A stretch of DNA of 64,000 bases from an uncultured Prevotellaceae bacterium (GCA_902794405.1 CADBHI010000003.1:1-64000); one strand, 5' to 3'. Counted from the stretch's first letter, positions 51,092 through 61,107 are shown. Notes: a model not told the origin generated them from the sequence alone. Made by a program: numbers and translations.

Positions 51092-52573
51092 ATGGCAAAA
51101 GAATTGAAAGATTTGACCAAAAGAGCTGATAATTACAGCCAGTGGTTCAATGATCTTGTTGTGAAAGCTGACCTTGCTGAGCAATCGGCAGTACGTGGTT
51201 GTATGGTCATCAAGCCCTATGGCTATGCCATCTGGGAAAAGATGCAGCAACAGTTGGATAAAATGTTTAAGGAGACAGGTGCCCAGAACGCCTATTTCCC
51301 CCTGCTGATACCGAAGTCGTTCCTTAGCCGTGAGGCCGAGCATGTGGAGGGTTTCGCCAAGGAGTGTGCTGTCGTGACTCACTATCGCCTGAAGGCCACC
51401 GAGGACAAGAGCGGCGTCGTTGTCGACCCGGCTGCCAAGCTCGAAGAGGAGCTCATTGTGCGTCCTACATCGGAAACTATCATTTGGAACACCTATAAGA
51501 ACTGGATTCATTCATGGCGTGACCTGCCCTTGATGTGCAACCAGTGGTGTAACGTGATGCGCTGGGAAATGCGCACCCGTCCGTTCCTCCGCACTTCGGA
51601 GTTCCTGTGGCAGGAAGGTCACACAGCTCATGCTACTCGTGAAGAAGCCGAGGCCGAGGCACAGCTGATGTTGAAGGTCTACGCCAAGTTTGCTGAGGAG
51701 TGGATGGCTGTACCTGTTGTTCAAGGCGTGAAGAGCGAAACCGAGCGTTTCGCAGGTGCTCTTGACACCTACACCATCGAGGCCATGATGCAGGACGGCA
51801 AGGCCCTGCAGAGCGGAACCTCACACTTCCTCGGACAGAACTTCGCCAAGGCTTTCGAAGTCACCTATCTTAATAAAGAGAACAAGCCAGAATATGTATG
51901 GGCTACCTCGTGGGGTGTTTCTACCCGACTCATTGGTGCGCTCATCATGACTCACTCTGACGACAACGGTCTGGTTCTGCCTCCGCGTCTGGCTCCCATC
52001 CAGGTGGTCATCATTCCCATAGCCACCAAGCCGGAGCAGATGGAGCAGGTGAACAAGGAAGTGACACCGATTATTGAGGCTTTGCGTGCCAAGGGCATTA
52101 CCGTTAAGTTCGACGATGCCGACAACAAACGTCCCGGCTTCAAGTTTGCCGACTATGAGCTAAAGGGTGTTCCCGTACGTCTGGTACTCGGTGCCCGCGA
52201 CTTGGAAAACGGCACTATCGAGGTGATGCGCCGCGATACACTTGAAAAGGAGACACGCCCCATCGAAGGTATCGTGGAATATGTGGAGCAGTTGTTGGAG
52301 GACATCCAGCAGAACATCTTCAAGAAGGCCAAGGATTATCGTGATGCTCACATCTTCGAGTGTGACAACTACGAAGAGTTCAAGGAGCGTGTGAAGGACG
52401 GCGGCTTCTTCCTCTGCCACTGGGACGGCACTGCTGAGACCGAGGCACAGATCAAAGAAGAGACACAGGCCACCATCCGTTGCGTACCCTTCGGTGTGGA
52501 GCAGACTCCTGGTGTAGACATGGTGAGCGGCAAGCCCTCGAAAGCTCGCGTCATTATTGCCCGCAGTTACTAA
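51092..52573 (+). CDS. proS: Prolyl-tRNA synthetase (eukaryote/archaeon-like type)
   Basis: Class II aminoacyl-tRNA synthetase charging tRNA-Pro; 493 residues. Motif 2 is [25 protein letters not shown] (near residue 157-181, given by position), preceded by [15 protein letters not shown]; motif 3 follows at [17 protein letters not shown] (near 273). The C-terminal anticodon-binding and zinc-like domain ends in ...RVIIARSY, with the terminal Tyr typical of the short eukaryote/archaeon-like ProRS without the editing insertion. The TTG at 51071 is in frame but ATG 51092 begins the homology. A terminator closes the gene. Confidence 0.95.
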   Translation: MAKELKDLTKRADNYSQWFNDLVVKADLAEQSAVRGCMVIKPYGYAIWEKMQQQLDKMFKETGAQNAYFPLLIPKSFLSREAEHVEGFAKECAVVTHYRLKATEDKSGVVVDPAAKLEEELIVRPTSETIIWNTYKNWIHSWRDLPLMCNQWCNVMRWEMRTRPFLRTSEFLWQEGHTAHATREEAEAEAQLMLKVYAKFAEEWMAVPVVQGVKSETERFAGALDTYTIEAMMQDGKALQSGTSHFLGQNFAKAFEVTYLNKENKPEYVWATSWGVSTRLIGALIMTHSDDNGLVLPPRLAPIQVVIIPIATKPEQMEQVNKEVTPIIEALRAKGITVKFDDADNKRPGFKFADYELKGVPVRLVLGARDLENGTIEVMRRDTLEKETRPIEGIVEYVEQLLEDIQQNIFKKAKDYRDAHIFECDNYEEFKERVKDGGFFLCHWDGTAETEAQIKEETQATIRCVPFGVEQTPGVDMVSGKPSKARVIIARSY

Positions 52574-52592
52574 TCATGAAAATAGAATATTG

Positions 52593-52623
52593 AAAAGGGG
52601 AACCTTCACAGGCTCCCCTTTTT
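52593..52623 (+). terminator. proS terminator
   Basis: AAAAGGGGA (52593-52601) pairs with TCCCCTTTT (52114 in from the arm: 52614-52622) around a 12-nt loop that can add CC/GG, followed by T. The stem stands 20 bp after the proS stop. The rest of the gap to 52787 is AT-rich with a palindrome CGGATAATAATCCG near 52739-52752 and no gene seen. Confidence 0.75.
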
Positions 52624-52787
52624 GATTTCATTGTCTGCAATACTTGTTGTACTGCAGGTTAAAAATCAATTGTCTCACGACAACTAATTTCTATTAACCT
52701 TAATAATCTAATACCATGAAAAACACTCTGCAAATATACGGATAATAATCCGAATAACGATAATATTTTTATTATAAACCCAATTAC

Positions 52788-53297
52788 TTAATCTTTATTA
52801 ACTCTTCTTATGAGGAAATTAATAATATTTGACGGTTTTACATATCGTTTCATTAGTTCTTTATGAGCTGGAGACAGCTGCGGTTCCTTTGTTAGTCTTC
52901 TCCATTTCACAGAGTAATACTTCAAATCCGTCTCCATCTGTTCACCATCTATGTATATCGTCCTTATCAAGGCAATCACACAGTTAGAGCTATCAACAGG
53001 CTGAGTTGACTCTAACAGTAGAATCTTTGTCTTATTCAACTCATTCAGTTGAACTGAAATGGAATCTTCAGTAAGCACCGTCATCACACTCTTTCCGCCA
53101 AAATCATTCGTGACCTCAGATTTCATGTTCGAATCCATGAAGTCAAGCAAGTCAAGCCGATTGTTGTGTGACAGATACGGAATGATCGAGTCAGGCATTT
53201 CAATAAAGAGCTGTCTCAGACTTGGGGTGTCAGCCCTCGCCGTGGTGAATGTTAGGATTATCACCAAAAAAGCAAATATCAATTTCTTTGTCATCAT
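52788..53297 (-). CDS. DUF3256 family exported protein
   Basis: A 169-residue exported protein of the Bacteroidetes-specific DUF3256 family, function unknown. A signal peptide (MTKKLIFAFLVIILTFTTARA) is followed by the family N-terminus LRQLFIEMPDSIIPYLSHNNRLDLLDFMDS (residues about 27-56, by position), and the C-terminal KYYSVKWRRLTKE. Two ATGs in tandem (53297 and 53294) offer starts. It is the last gene of the long leftward ileS operon, 8 bp after rsmE. Confidence 0.75.
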   Translation of the reverse strand: MMTKKLIFAFLVIILTFTTARADTPSLRQLFIEMPDSIIPYLSHNNRLDLLDFMDSNMKSEVTNDFGGKSVMTVLTEDSISVQLNELNKTKILLLESTQPVDSSNCVIALIRTIYIDGEQMETDLKYYSVKWRRLTKEPQLSPAHKELMKRYVKPSNIINFLIRRVNKD

Positions 53298-53305
53298 ATA
53301 TCTTA

Positions 53306-54028
53306 TTATCTTTGCTTAGCCAACTGCATCATCATTACAGCAGAGAGTCCTGCAGTTTCTGTGCGCAGCCGACTTTTACCCAAATCAACAGAAATGAAGC
53401 CCGATTCTACGGCGTAACGAACTTCGTCAATACTAAAATCGCCTTCTGGACCGACTAAAACCAGCACATCGTCGGAAGGAGGCAGTTGACAAAGCCGGTC
53501 AAAGAGATTAATGCGCGGCACCTCGTCATAACAATGAGCAATAAATCGGTTCCCTTCAGAATGACTGTCGATGAACCCCTTGAACTTAGTCAGGTCATGG
53601 ATATCTGGCATGAAGGCCGCTCGACTCTGTTTGGCAGCAGCAACCACTATCTTTTGGATGCGTTCCATCTTCAAGGATCGCCGCTCCGAGAATTGGCAAT
53701 TCAAGAACGAAATCTCGTTAAAGCCTACTTCGACCGCTTTCTCCACCATCCATTCTGTACGTTCATTCATCTTCGTTGGTGCCATAGCCAAATGTATACG
53801 TCCTTCCCATAAGCGTTGCTGCGGAAGGCTTTCCATGATATGGTACATACAATGATGATTCGCAGAAAGGGTTACTTCTGCACGATAGAAGGTGCCTCGC
53901 CCATCCATGAGCATGATTTCATCACCTTCCTTCAGTCGAAGTACCTTTGTGGCATGGGCAGCCTCTTCGGATGGAAGCTCCTGCCGCACTTCAGCATCGG
54001 GTACGTAGAAGTATCGAGTCTCTTTCAT
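53306..54028 (-). CDS. rsmE: 16S rRNA (uracil-1498-N3)-methyltransferase
   Basis: SPOUT-family SAM-dependent enzyme that methylates N3 of U1498 in helix 44 of 16S rRNA; 240 residues. N-terminal PUA-like part (HATKVLRLKEGDEIMLMDGRG), central ERTEWMVEKAVEVGFNEI, and the knotted SAM site LVLVGPEGDFSIDEV (near residue 188) and LGKSRLRTETAGLSAV (near 217). Its start overlaps the preceding bifunctional-nuclease-like gene by 4 bp. Confidence 0.93.
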   Translation of the reverse strand: MKETRYFYVPDAEVRQELPSEEAAHATKVLRLKEGDEIMLMDGRGTFYRAEVTLSANHHCMYHIMESLPQQRLWEGRIHLAMAPTKMNERTEWMVEKAVEVGFNEISFLNCQFSERRSLKMERIQKIVVAAAKQSRAAFMPDIHDLTKFKGFIDSHSEGNRFIAHCYDEVPRINLFDRLCQLPPSDDVLVLVGPEGDFSIDEVRYAVESGFISVDLGKSRLRTETAGLSAVMMMQLAKQR

Positions 54029-54585
54029 GAGTTCTTTCTTTTCAGTATTTCATCACGCAGGATAGCTGCAAGCCTGTAGTCTTCATTCTCTACGGCATGT
54101 TCCAATTCACGATTCAGACTCTCGGTATCCAACGTGTTAATTGGAATCGAAATAGCCGGATTATCAGGACTGAAGGGCGTTGACTGCATGGCCATCAGCG
54201 ATCTCAGGATATAGAAAGGAACACCCGCCATCACGTGGAGAAGTATAGCATCCGAAATACGAATGAACTTATGGGAATCCAGCCTTCTATTATATAATAC
54301 GACCTGATACTGTCCCTGATAGATGCCAAACGCCTGGATGTAAAAGTCGTCAATGCTATTCTCATCAAGCAGCATGTCAAAAAGTACCTCCGGTAGCATG
54401 ATCTGACGCCCAGGCACATTCTTGCTACGTATAGCCAATTGTCCGGTCATGGCCTGATCACATATAATGCACAAGGCCCGCCTTTCTGAAGCATCAGTCA
54501 TACGGACGACAGAAAAGCCGTTACCTCCGACAATTTCTGCCATATCTTTGAAGTGCAGCTGTAATGAGTCATCGATCATTGACAT
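54025..54585 (-). CDS. Bifunctional nuclease (BFN/DUF151) domain protein with UVR motif
   Basis: A 186-residue protein with a BFN-like domain (about residues 30-135; LPEVLFDMLLDENSIDDFYIQAF and GVPFYILRSLMA) and a C-terminal UvrB/UvrC-type helical hairpin (LNRELEHAVENEDYRLAAILRDEILK, residues about 155-180, given by position). This two-part form is common in Bacteroidetes; nuclease activity has been shown only for distant plant and bacterial relatives. Overlaps rsmE by 4 bp, and starts 21 bp after the MFS gene. Confidence 0.8.
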   Translation of the reverse strand: MSMIDDSLQLHFKDMAEIVGGNGFSVVRMTDASERRALCIICDQAMTGQLAIRSKNVPGRQIMLPEVLFDMLLDENSIDDFYIQAFGIYQGQYQVVLYNRRLDSHKFIRISDAILLHVMAGVPFYILRSLMAMQSTPFSPDNPAISIPINTLDTESLNRELEHAVENEDYRLAAILRDEILKRKNS

Positions 54586-54606
54586 AGCCTGTACATCAAT
54601 ATGCTT

Positions 54607-55851
54607 TTACACTTTCTTGGGATGGAACACCAAAGCAAAGACGATTCCTACCACTAAGGCATAGACAGAGAATACCATCCAAACGGTAGTCCACTCAACG
54701 ACTCCCTCCGAATCTGTATAATAATTGACCACTTGCTGAGCAGCAATAGAACCGACAGAAGCGCCAATACCGTTAGTCATCAGCATAAACAATCCCTGAG
54801 CCGAAGAACGGATGGAGGGATCGGTGGTTTTATCTACGAATAACGAACCTGAGATATTGAAGAAGTCAAAGGCTACACCATAGATAATCATAGAAAGCAC
54901 GAAGAGAAGGACGCCTGGGGTTCCCGGATTACCCATGCCCAAGAATCCGAAACGAAGCACCCAAGCAAACATGGCGATGAGCATCACCTGCTTGATGCCA
55001 TAGCGTTTCATAAAGAACGGAATGAGCAGGATACAGCACGTCTCGCTAATCTGCGAAAGCGAGTAGAGAATGTTGGCATGCTGAACACCGAATGTCGATG
55101 CATACTCTGACACCGCCTTGAAGCTCTCAATATAGGGTGTAGCAAAACCATTGGTAATCTGCAAACTGACGCCCAGGAACGACGAGAAGATAAAGAAGAT
55201 GGCCATATCCTTCTGCTTGAACAAAGTGAAGGCTTGCAGACCAAAGGCTTCAACCAAAGACTTGCATTTATCCTTGGAAGCCAAGGGACAGGCCGGCAGG
55301 GTAAAGGTATAGAGGAACAACACGAGGCTCAGCACGCCTGAGGTCACGAACTGCGCTTCTGTGCTTTTGAATCCCGTCAGATCGACAAACCACATGGCAC
55401 AAATAAAGCCGATGGTGCCGAACACACGAATGGGCGGGAAATCCTTCACCGTATCCATCCCAGCTTTGGTCAGGGCATTATAGGCCACCGAGTTGGTCAA
55501 TGCCAGCGTAGGCATATAGAAGGCAACGCTCAAGCTATAGAGCCCGAAAAGCGTGCCGAATTGAGTTGATTCACCAGCGGTATGCCCATAGTAGGCGGCA
55601 GCAAACATAAACATGCCGGCCAACAGATGACAGTAACCAAGAAGGCGCTGGGCAGGAATCCACTTATCGGCCACAATGCCCATAATAGCAGGCATAAAGA
55701 TACTCACAATACCTTGCATGGCAAAGAAATAGCCAATTTCGGAAGCCATTCCAATGCGGTTCAGGTATAGTCCCATACACGTAAGATAGGCACCCCACAC
55801 GGCGAACTCTATAAAGTTCATTAGTGCCAGACGAAATTTCAGGTTCTTCAT
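54607..55851 (-). CDS. MFS transporter, nucleoside permease (NupG/XapB-like)
   Basis: A 414-residue inner-membrane transporter with about 12 hydrophobic helices. The N-terminal MKNLKFRLALMNFIEFAVWGAYL, FFAMQGIVSIFMPAIMGIVADKWI and TLALTNSVAYNAL resemble the nucleoside:H+ symporter family (NupG). Substrates are therefore probably nucleosides, imported with protons. No signal for sugars. Its start lies 1 bp from the stop of the DUF4296 lipoprotein gene, and it sits inside the ileS operon, so expression is likely constitutive. Confidence 0.82.
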   Translation of the reverse strand: MKNLKFRLALMNFIEFAVWGAYLTCMGLYLNRIGMASEIGYFFAMQGIVSIFMPAIMGIVADKWIPAQRLLGYCHLLAGMFMFAAAYYGHTAGESTQFGTLFGLYSLSVAFYMPTLALTNSVAYNALTKAGMDTVKDFPPIRVFGTIGFICAMWFVDLTGFKSTEAQFVTSGVLSLVLFLYTFTLPACPLASKDKCKSLVEAFGLQAFTLFKQKDMAIFFIFSSFLGVSLQITNGFATPYIESFKAVSEYASTFGVQHANILYSLSQISETCCILLIPFFMKRYGIKQVMLIAMFAWVLRFGFLGMGNPGTPGVLLFVLSMIIYGVAFDFFNISGSLFVDKTTDPSIRSSAQGLFMLMTNGIGASVGSIAAQQVVNYYTDSEGVVEWTTVWMVFSVYALVVGIVFALVFHPKKV

Positions 55852-55852
55852 A

Positions 55853-56662
55853 TTATTGCTTAGGTTTTTCTTCTTTTTCTTCCTTTTTGCGGAACTTAAT
55901 CAGCTGAATGCTCTTGATAGCCATCAGTTTCAAGGTTGTAGTAACCTCCCTTTCAGGAGCCAGATAGATATAGCCACGTATTTCCTTCACCTTATGGTTG
56001 GCAACCTCAGGTATACGAATCTGACTAATGCCAGAACTGGAGACACTAACAGCTTTGCTCACAATCGTATCGTTGTCATAACGCATGGCGATGCAGGCCT
56101 CTGCAACACGTGAGCCCGACTGGTAGATGAAGTCTGTGTTGACAATGAACATAAAGGAGTCACCCTTACGGTAAGAAGTGTCTGCCTGTTGCACAAAATC
56201 CATCTTGTTGTAGGGTGCGTATGGTATGAGCATGGTTGACAACTTGCCCATCCACACATCAGTCGTATCGCCATTAGACGTCAGTTTTGAGTAGTGGTTC
56301 ACCTCACCCTCAGATGCACCAAGAGCCAATGCATCATCGCTTAGACGCTTGGCAATATGCTGGTACATGTCGTTGAAGCGGTCGGCTCTCACATAATAAT
56401 AGGTCAGCGATGAGTCAAACTTTGCCTTCGTCACCCCGTGTTTCTCGAGCACGGCAGCAAAGTAGAGCGTCTGGTTATAATCTTCCTTGCCATCGTCTCT
56501 CCCGTTTTCTATTGCCATTGTCTGGGCAATGTGGTAGTCATAGAGCAAATCCTCCATATCATCAGGCTGAATGTATCCTGAAGGTACGGTAGGCTTGCAC
56601 GCCATAGTCAGCGTCGTAAGCCCTATAATATATAATATGTGTCTACGACTCCTTTTCCTCAC
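55853..56662 (-). CDS. DUF4296 domain lipoprotein
   Basis: A 269-residue predicted lipoprotein of the Bacteroidetes DUF4296 family, function unknown. A short basic N-terminus (MRKRSRRH) and hydrophobic segment precede a lipobox-like LTMAC (Cys about residue 22). The family block DDMEDLLYDYHIAQTMAIENG (residues about 35-55, by position) follows, then HGVTKAKFDSSLTYYYVRADRF. The C-terminal third looks beta-rich. The C-terminus is basic and charged (KFRKKEEKEEKPKQ). It overlaps lspA by 20 bp; LspA is the peptidase that would process it. Confidence 0.78.
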   Translation of the reverse strand: MRKRSRRHILYIIGLTTLTMACKPTVPSGYIQPDDMEDLLYDYHIAQTMAIENGRDDGKEDYNQTLYFAAVLEKHGVTKAKFDSSLTYYYVRADRFNDMYQHIAKRLSDDALALGASEGEVNHYSKLTSNGDTTDVWMGKLSTMLIPYAPYNKMDFVQQADTSYRKGDSFMFIVNTDFIYQSGSRVAEACIAMRYDNDTIVSKAVSVSSSGISQIRIPEVANHKVKEIRGYIYLAPEREVTTTLKLMAIKSIQLIKFRKKEEKEEKPKQ

Positions 56663-57287
56663 GCTTCAGACTAATTTGACTGATTTCCTGGCGATAGAAC
56701 AACACTAGCAAAACCACACCCACAGAAATGCAGGCATCGGCGAAGTTAAAGACGGGACTGAAGAAAACGAACTCATTGCCGCCAAAGTGAGGTACCCATT
56801 CCGGCCAGGTAGTGACAATAAGCGGGAAATAGAACATATCGACCACCTTTCCCATCAGGAACGGGGCATAACCCGTGCCGAAATCAACGAAATACGACGT
56901 ATAGGCAGGCGAAGAGGCGTTGAAAATCAGGCCATAGAACATACAGTCAATCAAGTTGCCGATAGCTCCTGCGAGCACCATCGACAGACAGACGATGTAT
57001 CCTATCCTGACATGCTTTCTGACTTGCAGCCAAAGATAGTAGGCCAAGATGGAGATGGCCACCACGCGGAAAAGCGAGAGTGCCAACTTTGAACCAATCT
57101 GCATACCGTAGGCCATACCGCTGTTCTCGATGAACGATATGTAGAACCAGTCAAAGATTCGTATGCTCTCGTGAAGTGTCATGTGGGTCTTCACCCACAT
57201 TTTTATCAGTTGGTCAATAACGAGTGCGCCGACTACGATGAGCGTAGCCAGCCACCCGTCGGAAAGTATGCTTCTTAATTTGCTCAC
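56643..57287 (-). CDS. lspA: Lipoprotein signal peptidase
   Basis: Inner-membrane aspartyl protease that cleaves signal peptides of prolipoproteins; 214 residues. Four hydrophobic helices carry the family motifs: NSGMAYGM near residue 56, catalytic Asp in GAIGNLIDCMFYG (near 110) and the second catalytic Asp in NFADACISVGVV (near 181). A 40-residue insertion between the motifs (about 125-165) gives a longer protein than E. coli LspA (164), as in Bacteroidetes. Its start overlaps the dksA-like gene by 4 bp. Confidence 0.93.
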   Translation of the reverse strand: MSKLRSILSDGWLATLIVVGALVIDQLIKMWVKTHMTLHESIRIFDWFYISFIENSGMAYGMQIGSKLALSLFRVVAISILAYYLWLQVRKHVRIGYIVCLSMVLAGAIGNLIDCMFYGLIFNASSPAYTSYFVDFGTGYAPFLMGKVVDMFYFPLIVTTWPEWVPHFGGNEFVFFSPVFNFADACISVGVVLLVLFYRQEISQISLKREEKES

Positions 57288-57667
57288 TTTTTGGTTCTCA
57301 TTTTTGACTCAACGCTCAGCGTGGCATGAGGAACAGCCTTCAGACGCTCCTTAGGAATCAGCTTTCCTGTCAGGCGGTCGATGCCGTAGGTCTTGTTCTC
57401 AATACGTACCAGAGCAGCCTGAAGCCCCTGAATGAACTTCTGCTGACGGGCAGCCATCGTCATGATTTCTTCCTTCGACTGGGTTGTACTACCCTCCTCC
57501 AGAGCTTTGTATGTGGGCGATGTGTCATCTACATCGTTGGAGTCTTGGTTGGTAATAACAGCCATCATCTGGTCGTAGTCACGTTTGGCTAACGCCAGCT
57601 TCTCGTTAATAATAGTGCGGAACTCTTCCAGTTCTTCGTCACTGTAGCGTGTTTTCTCTGTATCCAT
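57284..57667 (-). CDS. DksA/TraR-family protein lacking zinc cysteines
   Basis: A 127-residue DksA/TraR homologue: N-terminal coiled coil (about residues 10-90, ELEEFRTIINEKLALAKRDYD) and C-terminal globular part NKTYGIDRLTGKLIPKERLKAVPHA (about 92-116). In DksA this part holds a C4 zinc finger (YGxC...C); here all four positions lack cysteine, the first read as YGID. DksA acts in the secondary channel of RNA polymerase in stringent control. The conserved fold without zinc fits Bacteroidetes homologues. It sits 5 bp downstream of ileS and overlaps lspA. Confidence 0.83.
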   Translation of the reverse strand: MDTEKTRYSDEELEEFRTIINEKLALAKRDYDQMMAVITNQDSNDVDDTSPTYKALEEGSTTQSKEEIMTMAARQQKFIQGLQAALVRIENKTYGIDRLTGKLIPKERLKAVPHATLSVESKMRTKK

Positions 57668-57672
57668 ATTCT

Positions 57673-60600
57673 TTAGTTTTTGGTAATTTTGATATTCAGT
57701 TTAAAGTCGTCGAACTCCACTTCGTTGCCGTCGTTCGAGGCAATCGTAATGGCATCGGCCAGCACCTGAGTCTTGATGTATTCACCAAAGGCAGCCACCG
57801 ACTTTTCGATTTCGGCATTGGGAGCTAAGGTGATGCTAATACGGTCGGTTATCTCAAGGCCGCTCTCCTTGCGGATGTTCTGAACGCGGTTGATGATTTC
57901 ACGGGCCATACCCTCCTGGCGCAGCTCATCGGTAAGCTCCACTTCGAGGGCTACGGTCAGCGAACCTTCGTTGGCAACGAGCCATCCGGGAATATCCTCG
58001 CTGATGATTTCCACATCAGCAACTTCCACCGTCAGGTCTTGTCCTTCGACATTGATGCCGATGGTGCCGTTGTTCTCCAACTCGGCAATCTGCTCCTGAG
58101 TAAGGGCGTCTACGGCTGCAGCCACACCCTTCATCAGCTTACCGAATTTCTTACCCATCGTCCTGAAGTTACACTTCACCTTCTTGACGAGTATGCCCTG
58201 TCCCTCAACGAATTTCAGTTCCTTAACGTTCACCTCGTTCATGATGAGCTGCTTCACAGCCTCGATGTGCTTCTTCTGCTCTTCGGTAGCGGGCACCATG
58301 ATAGCCTGCAGCGGCTGGCGCACCTTGATGTTCACCTTGCGGCGCAGGGCGAGTACCATCGAGGTAATCTTCTGAGCCATCTCCATGCGGGCTTCCAAGT
58401 CCTTGTCGATAAGGGAATCATCGACAGCGGGGAAAGTGTCGAGATGCACGCTGTCCTTCTCGCCGCCGAGGTCCTTATAGAGCTGGTCGGCATAGAACGG
58501 AGCAAACGGCGCCATAAGCTTCGAGACGGTCATCAGGCAGGTGTAGAGCGTGTCGTATGCCGAACGCTTGTCGTCGCTCATGTCCTTACCCCAGAAGCGC
58601 TTACGGTTCAGGCGAACGTACCAGTTGGAGAGGTCGTCGTTGACGAAGGCATCGATGAGACGGCCTGCACGGGTCGGGTCGTAGTTGTCGAGCTCCTTCT
58701 GGACGCCCTTGATGAGGGTGTTGAGGCAGGAGAGGATCCAGCGGTCAATCTCGGGCTTTTCCGTAGTAAGTCGAGGCTGAGCCTCGACCTGCTGAGAAGG
58801 CTCGTAGCCATCGACGTTGGCGTAGAGAGCGAAGAAGCTATACGTATTATATAAGGTGCCGAAGAACTTGCGGCGCACTTCGTCAACACCCTCGGGGTCG
58901 AACTTCAGGTTGTCCCACGGCTCTGAGTTAGTCAGCATGTAGAAGCGAACGGCATCGGAACCGTATTTCTCAATCATCTCAAACGGATTTACCACGTTGC
59001 CCACATGCTTCGACATCTTGTTGCCCTTGGCATCGAGCACAAGACCGGAAGAAATCACGTTCTTAAAGGCCACGGAGTCGAAAATCATCGTGGCAATGGC
59101 ATGCAACGTGAAGAACCAACCACGCGTCTGGTCCACACCCTCGTTGATGAAATCAGCGGGGAAGGCCTCGCGCTTGTCGATCAAATCGCGGTTTTCGAAC
59201 GGATAGTGTACCTGAGCGTAAGGCATCGAGCCGGAGTCGAACCACACGTCAATGAGGTCGGTCTCACGCTTCATGGGCTTACCCTCGTCGCTGACCAGCA
59301 CAATGTTGTCAACGTATGGGCGATGCAGGTCAATGCGGTCGTAGTTCTCCTGGGCCATATCGCCTGGTACAAAGCCCTTTTCCTTCAGCGGATTGGCGGT
59401 CATGATGCCAGCAGCCACAGATTTCTCGATTTCATTGTAAAGTTCCTCAACGCTTCCAATGCACTTCTCTGCCTTGCCATCCTCGTCGCGCCAGATAGGA
59501 AGCGGCGTGCCCCAGAAGCGAGAGCGAGAAAGGTTCCAGTCGTTCAGGTTCTCGAGCCAGTTGCCGAAGCGGCCCGTTCCCGTTGACTCAGGCTGCCAGT
59601 TGATGGTCTTGTTCAGCTCGAACATGCGGTCTTTCTTGGCCGTTGAGCGAATGAACCACGAATCCAGCGGATAGTAGAGCACAGGCTTGTCCGTACGCCA
59701 GCAATGGGGATAGTTATGGGTATGCTTCTCAATCTTGAACACCTTGTCCTGAGCCTTCAGGTCCATGCAGATCGAGATGTCGAGCGTCTCGTCCTTGTCG
59801 GTCAGGGTGTCGTCGTAGGCATTCTTCACATAGCGGCCTGCGAACTTGCCCCATTCGGCCACGTTCACATATTTCTCAACGAATTGATCGTCGAGATCCT
59901 CAACGTTGAAGTACTTTCCTTGCAGGTCAACCACAGGGCGCTCATTGCCTTTCTTGTCGATGAGCACGATGGGACAAATGCCAGCTTTCTTAGCCACAAA
60001 GGCGTCGTCGGCACCAAAGTTCGGAGCAATATGCACGATACCGGCACCGTCCTCAGTAGTCACATAGTCGCCGGGAATCACTCGGAAGGCATCGCCCATA
60101 GGCTTGATGGCAGGCATCAACTGCTCATATTCCATGCCTACAAGGTCAGTACCCTTGTAGCGGCCCACGATGCGGTAAGGGATAAACTTCTCACCTTTCT
60201 TATATTCGGGCATCTCACCACCATCGGTAATCTCACCCTCGGGAGCCAGATAGGCGGCCAAGCGGGCTTCAGCCAATACGATGGTAATCTTTTCAGCACT
60301 ATAGGGGTTATAGGTCTCCACGGCCACATAGTCGATCTTCGGACCTACACAGAGGGCCGAGTTGGCTGCGAGTGTCCACGGCGTGGTTGTCCAGGCCATG
60401 AAGTAAGCTGTGCCCCACCCTGTCATTTCCGGCTTCGGGTTCTTCATCTTGAACAGCGCCGTACATGTTGTGTCCTTCACGTCACGATAGCAGCCGGGCT
60501 GGTTCAGCTCGTGGCTGGAAAGTCCGGTTCCAGCGGCGGGCGAATAGGGCTGGATGGTGTAGCCCTTATAAAGCAGATCCTTTTCGTAGAGCTGCTTCAA

Positions 60601-61107
60601 GAGCCACCACAACGTCTCGATGTACTTGTTGTCGTAGGTGATATAGGGGTTGTCCAAGTCCACGAAATAGCCCATGCGCTCAGTCAGGTCACGCCATTCG
60701 GCGGTAAACATCATCACGTTCTCGCGGCACTTCTTATTATAGTCCTCGGTCGAGATGTACTTTGCCGACTCCTTGTTGTCGATGTCGGCCTTGGTGATGC
60801 CCAGTTCCTTCTCAACGCCCAGCTCAACGGGCAGTCCATGGGTGTCCCATCCGGCCTTACGCTTCACCTGCATGCCCTGCATGGTCTTGTAGCGGTTGAA
60901 GGCATCCTTGATGGTACGGGCCAGCACGTGGTGAATACCAGGGTGGCCGTTAGCCGAGGGAGGACCCTCGAAAAACACGAATTGGGGGCAGCCCTCGCGC
61001 TCAGTCACAGAGCGCCAGAACACATTCTTCTCCTTCCACATCTGCAGCACGTCATTATTCGTCTGCGTCAGGTTCAAGCCGTTATGTTCGGCAAATCTTT
61101 TACTCAT
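57673..61107 (-). CDS. ileS: Isoleucyl-tRNA synthetase
   Basis: Class I synthetase charging tRNA-Ile; 1144 residues, the long form. HIGH motif is GHPGIHH (near residue 57), and the KMSKS motif reads KMSKH (near 694). The CP1 editing domain with TTPWTLAANSALCVG is complete, followed by an anticodon-binding domain and a long C-terminal extension with RMEMAQKITSMVLALRRK. The frame extends to 61212 but ATG at 61107 (MSKRFAEHNGLNL) is taken because homology begins there and the promoter lies 40 bp upstream. It heads an eight-gene leftward operon. Confidence 0.96.
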   Translation of the reverse strand: MSKRFAEHNGLNLTQTNNDVLQMWKEKNVFWRSVTEREGCPQFVFFEGPPSANGHPGIHHVLARTIKDAFNRYKTMQGMQVKRKAGWDTHGLPVELGVEKELGITKADIDNKESAKYISTEDYNKKCRENVMMFTAEWRDLTERMGYFVDLDNPYITYDNKYIETLWWLLKQLYEKDLLYKGYTIQPYSPAAGTGLSSHELNQPGCYRDVKDTTCTALFKMKNPKPEMTGWGTAYFMAWTTTPWTLAANSALCVGPKIDYVAVETYNPYSAEKITIVLAEARLAAYLAPEGEITDGGEMPEYKKGEKFIPYRIVGRYKGTDLVGMEYEQLMPAIKPMGDAFRVIPGDYVTTEDGAGIVHIAPNFGADDAFVAKKAGICPIVLIDKKGNERPVVDLQGKYFNVEDLDDQFVEKYVNVAEWGKFAGRYVKNAYDDTLTDKDETLDISICMDLKAQDKVFKIEKHTHNYPHCWRTDKPVLYYPLDSWFIRSTAKKDRMFELNKTINWQPESTGTGRFGNWLENLNDWNLSRSRFWGTPLPIWRDEDGKAEKCIGSVEELYNEIEKSVAAGIMTANPLKEKGFVPGDMAQENYDRIDLHRPYVDNIVLVSDEGKPMKRETDLIDVWFDSGSMPYAQVHYPFENRDLIDKREAFPADFINEGVDQTRGWFFTLHAIATMIFDSVAFKNVISSGLVLDAKGNKMSKHVGNVVNPFEMIEKYGSDAVRFYMLTNSEPWDNLKFDPEGVDEVRRKFFGTLYNTYSFFALYANVDGYEPSQQVEAQPRLTTEKPEIDRWILSCLNTLIKGVQKELDNYDPTRAGRLIDAFVNDDLSNWYVRLNRKRFWGKDMSDDKRSAYDTLYTCLMTVSKLMAPFAPFYADQLYKDLGGEKDSVHLDTFPAVDDSLIDKDLEARMEMAQKITSMVLALRRKVNIKVRQPLQAIMVPATEEQKKHIEAVKQLIMNEVNVKELKFVEGQGILVKKVKCNFRTMGKKFGKLMKGVAAAVDALTQEQIAELENNGTIGINVEGQDLTVEVADVEIISEDIPGWLVANEGSLTVALEVELTDELRQEGMAREIINRVQNIRKESGLEITDRISITLAPNAEIEKSVAAFGEYIKTQVLADAITIASNDGNEVEFDDFKLNIKITKN

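Noticed and set aside
50948..51511. 188-residue extension of the OmpA-like lipoprotein
   Set aside because: It is antisense to proS, and a proper lipoprotein signal begins at 50947.
52624..52787. Leftward promoter (TATATTTG near 52731) for a gene between DUF3256 and proS
   Set aside because: No -33 element, and no open frame of more than a few codons follows.
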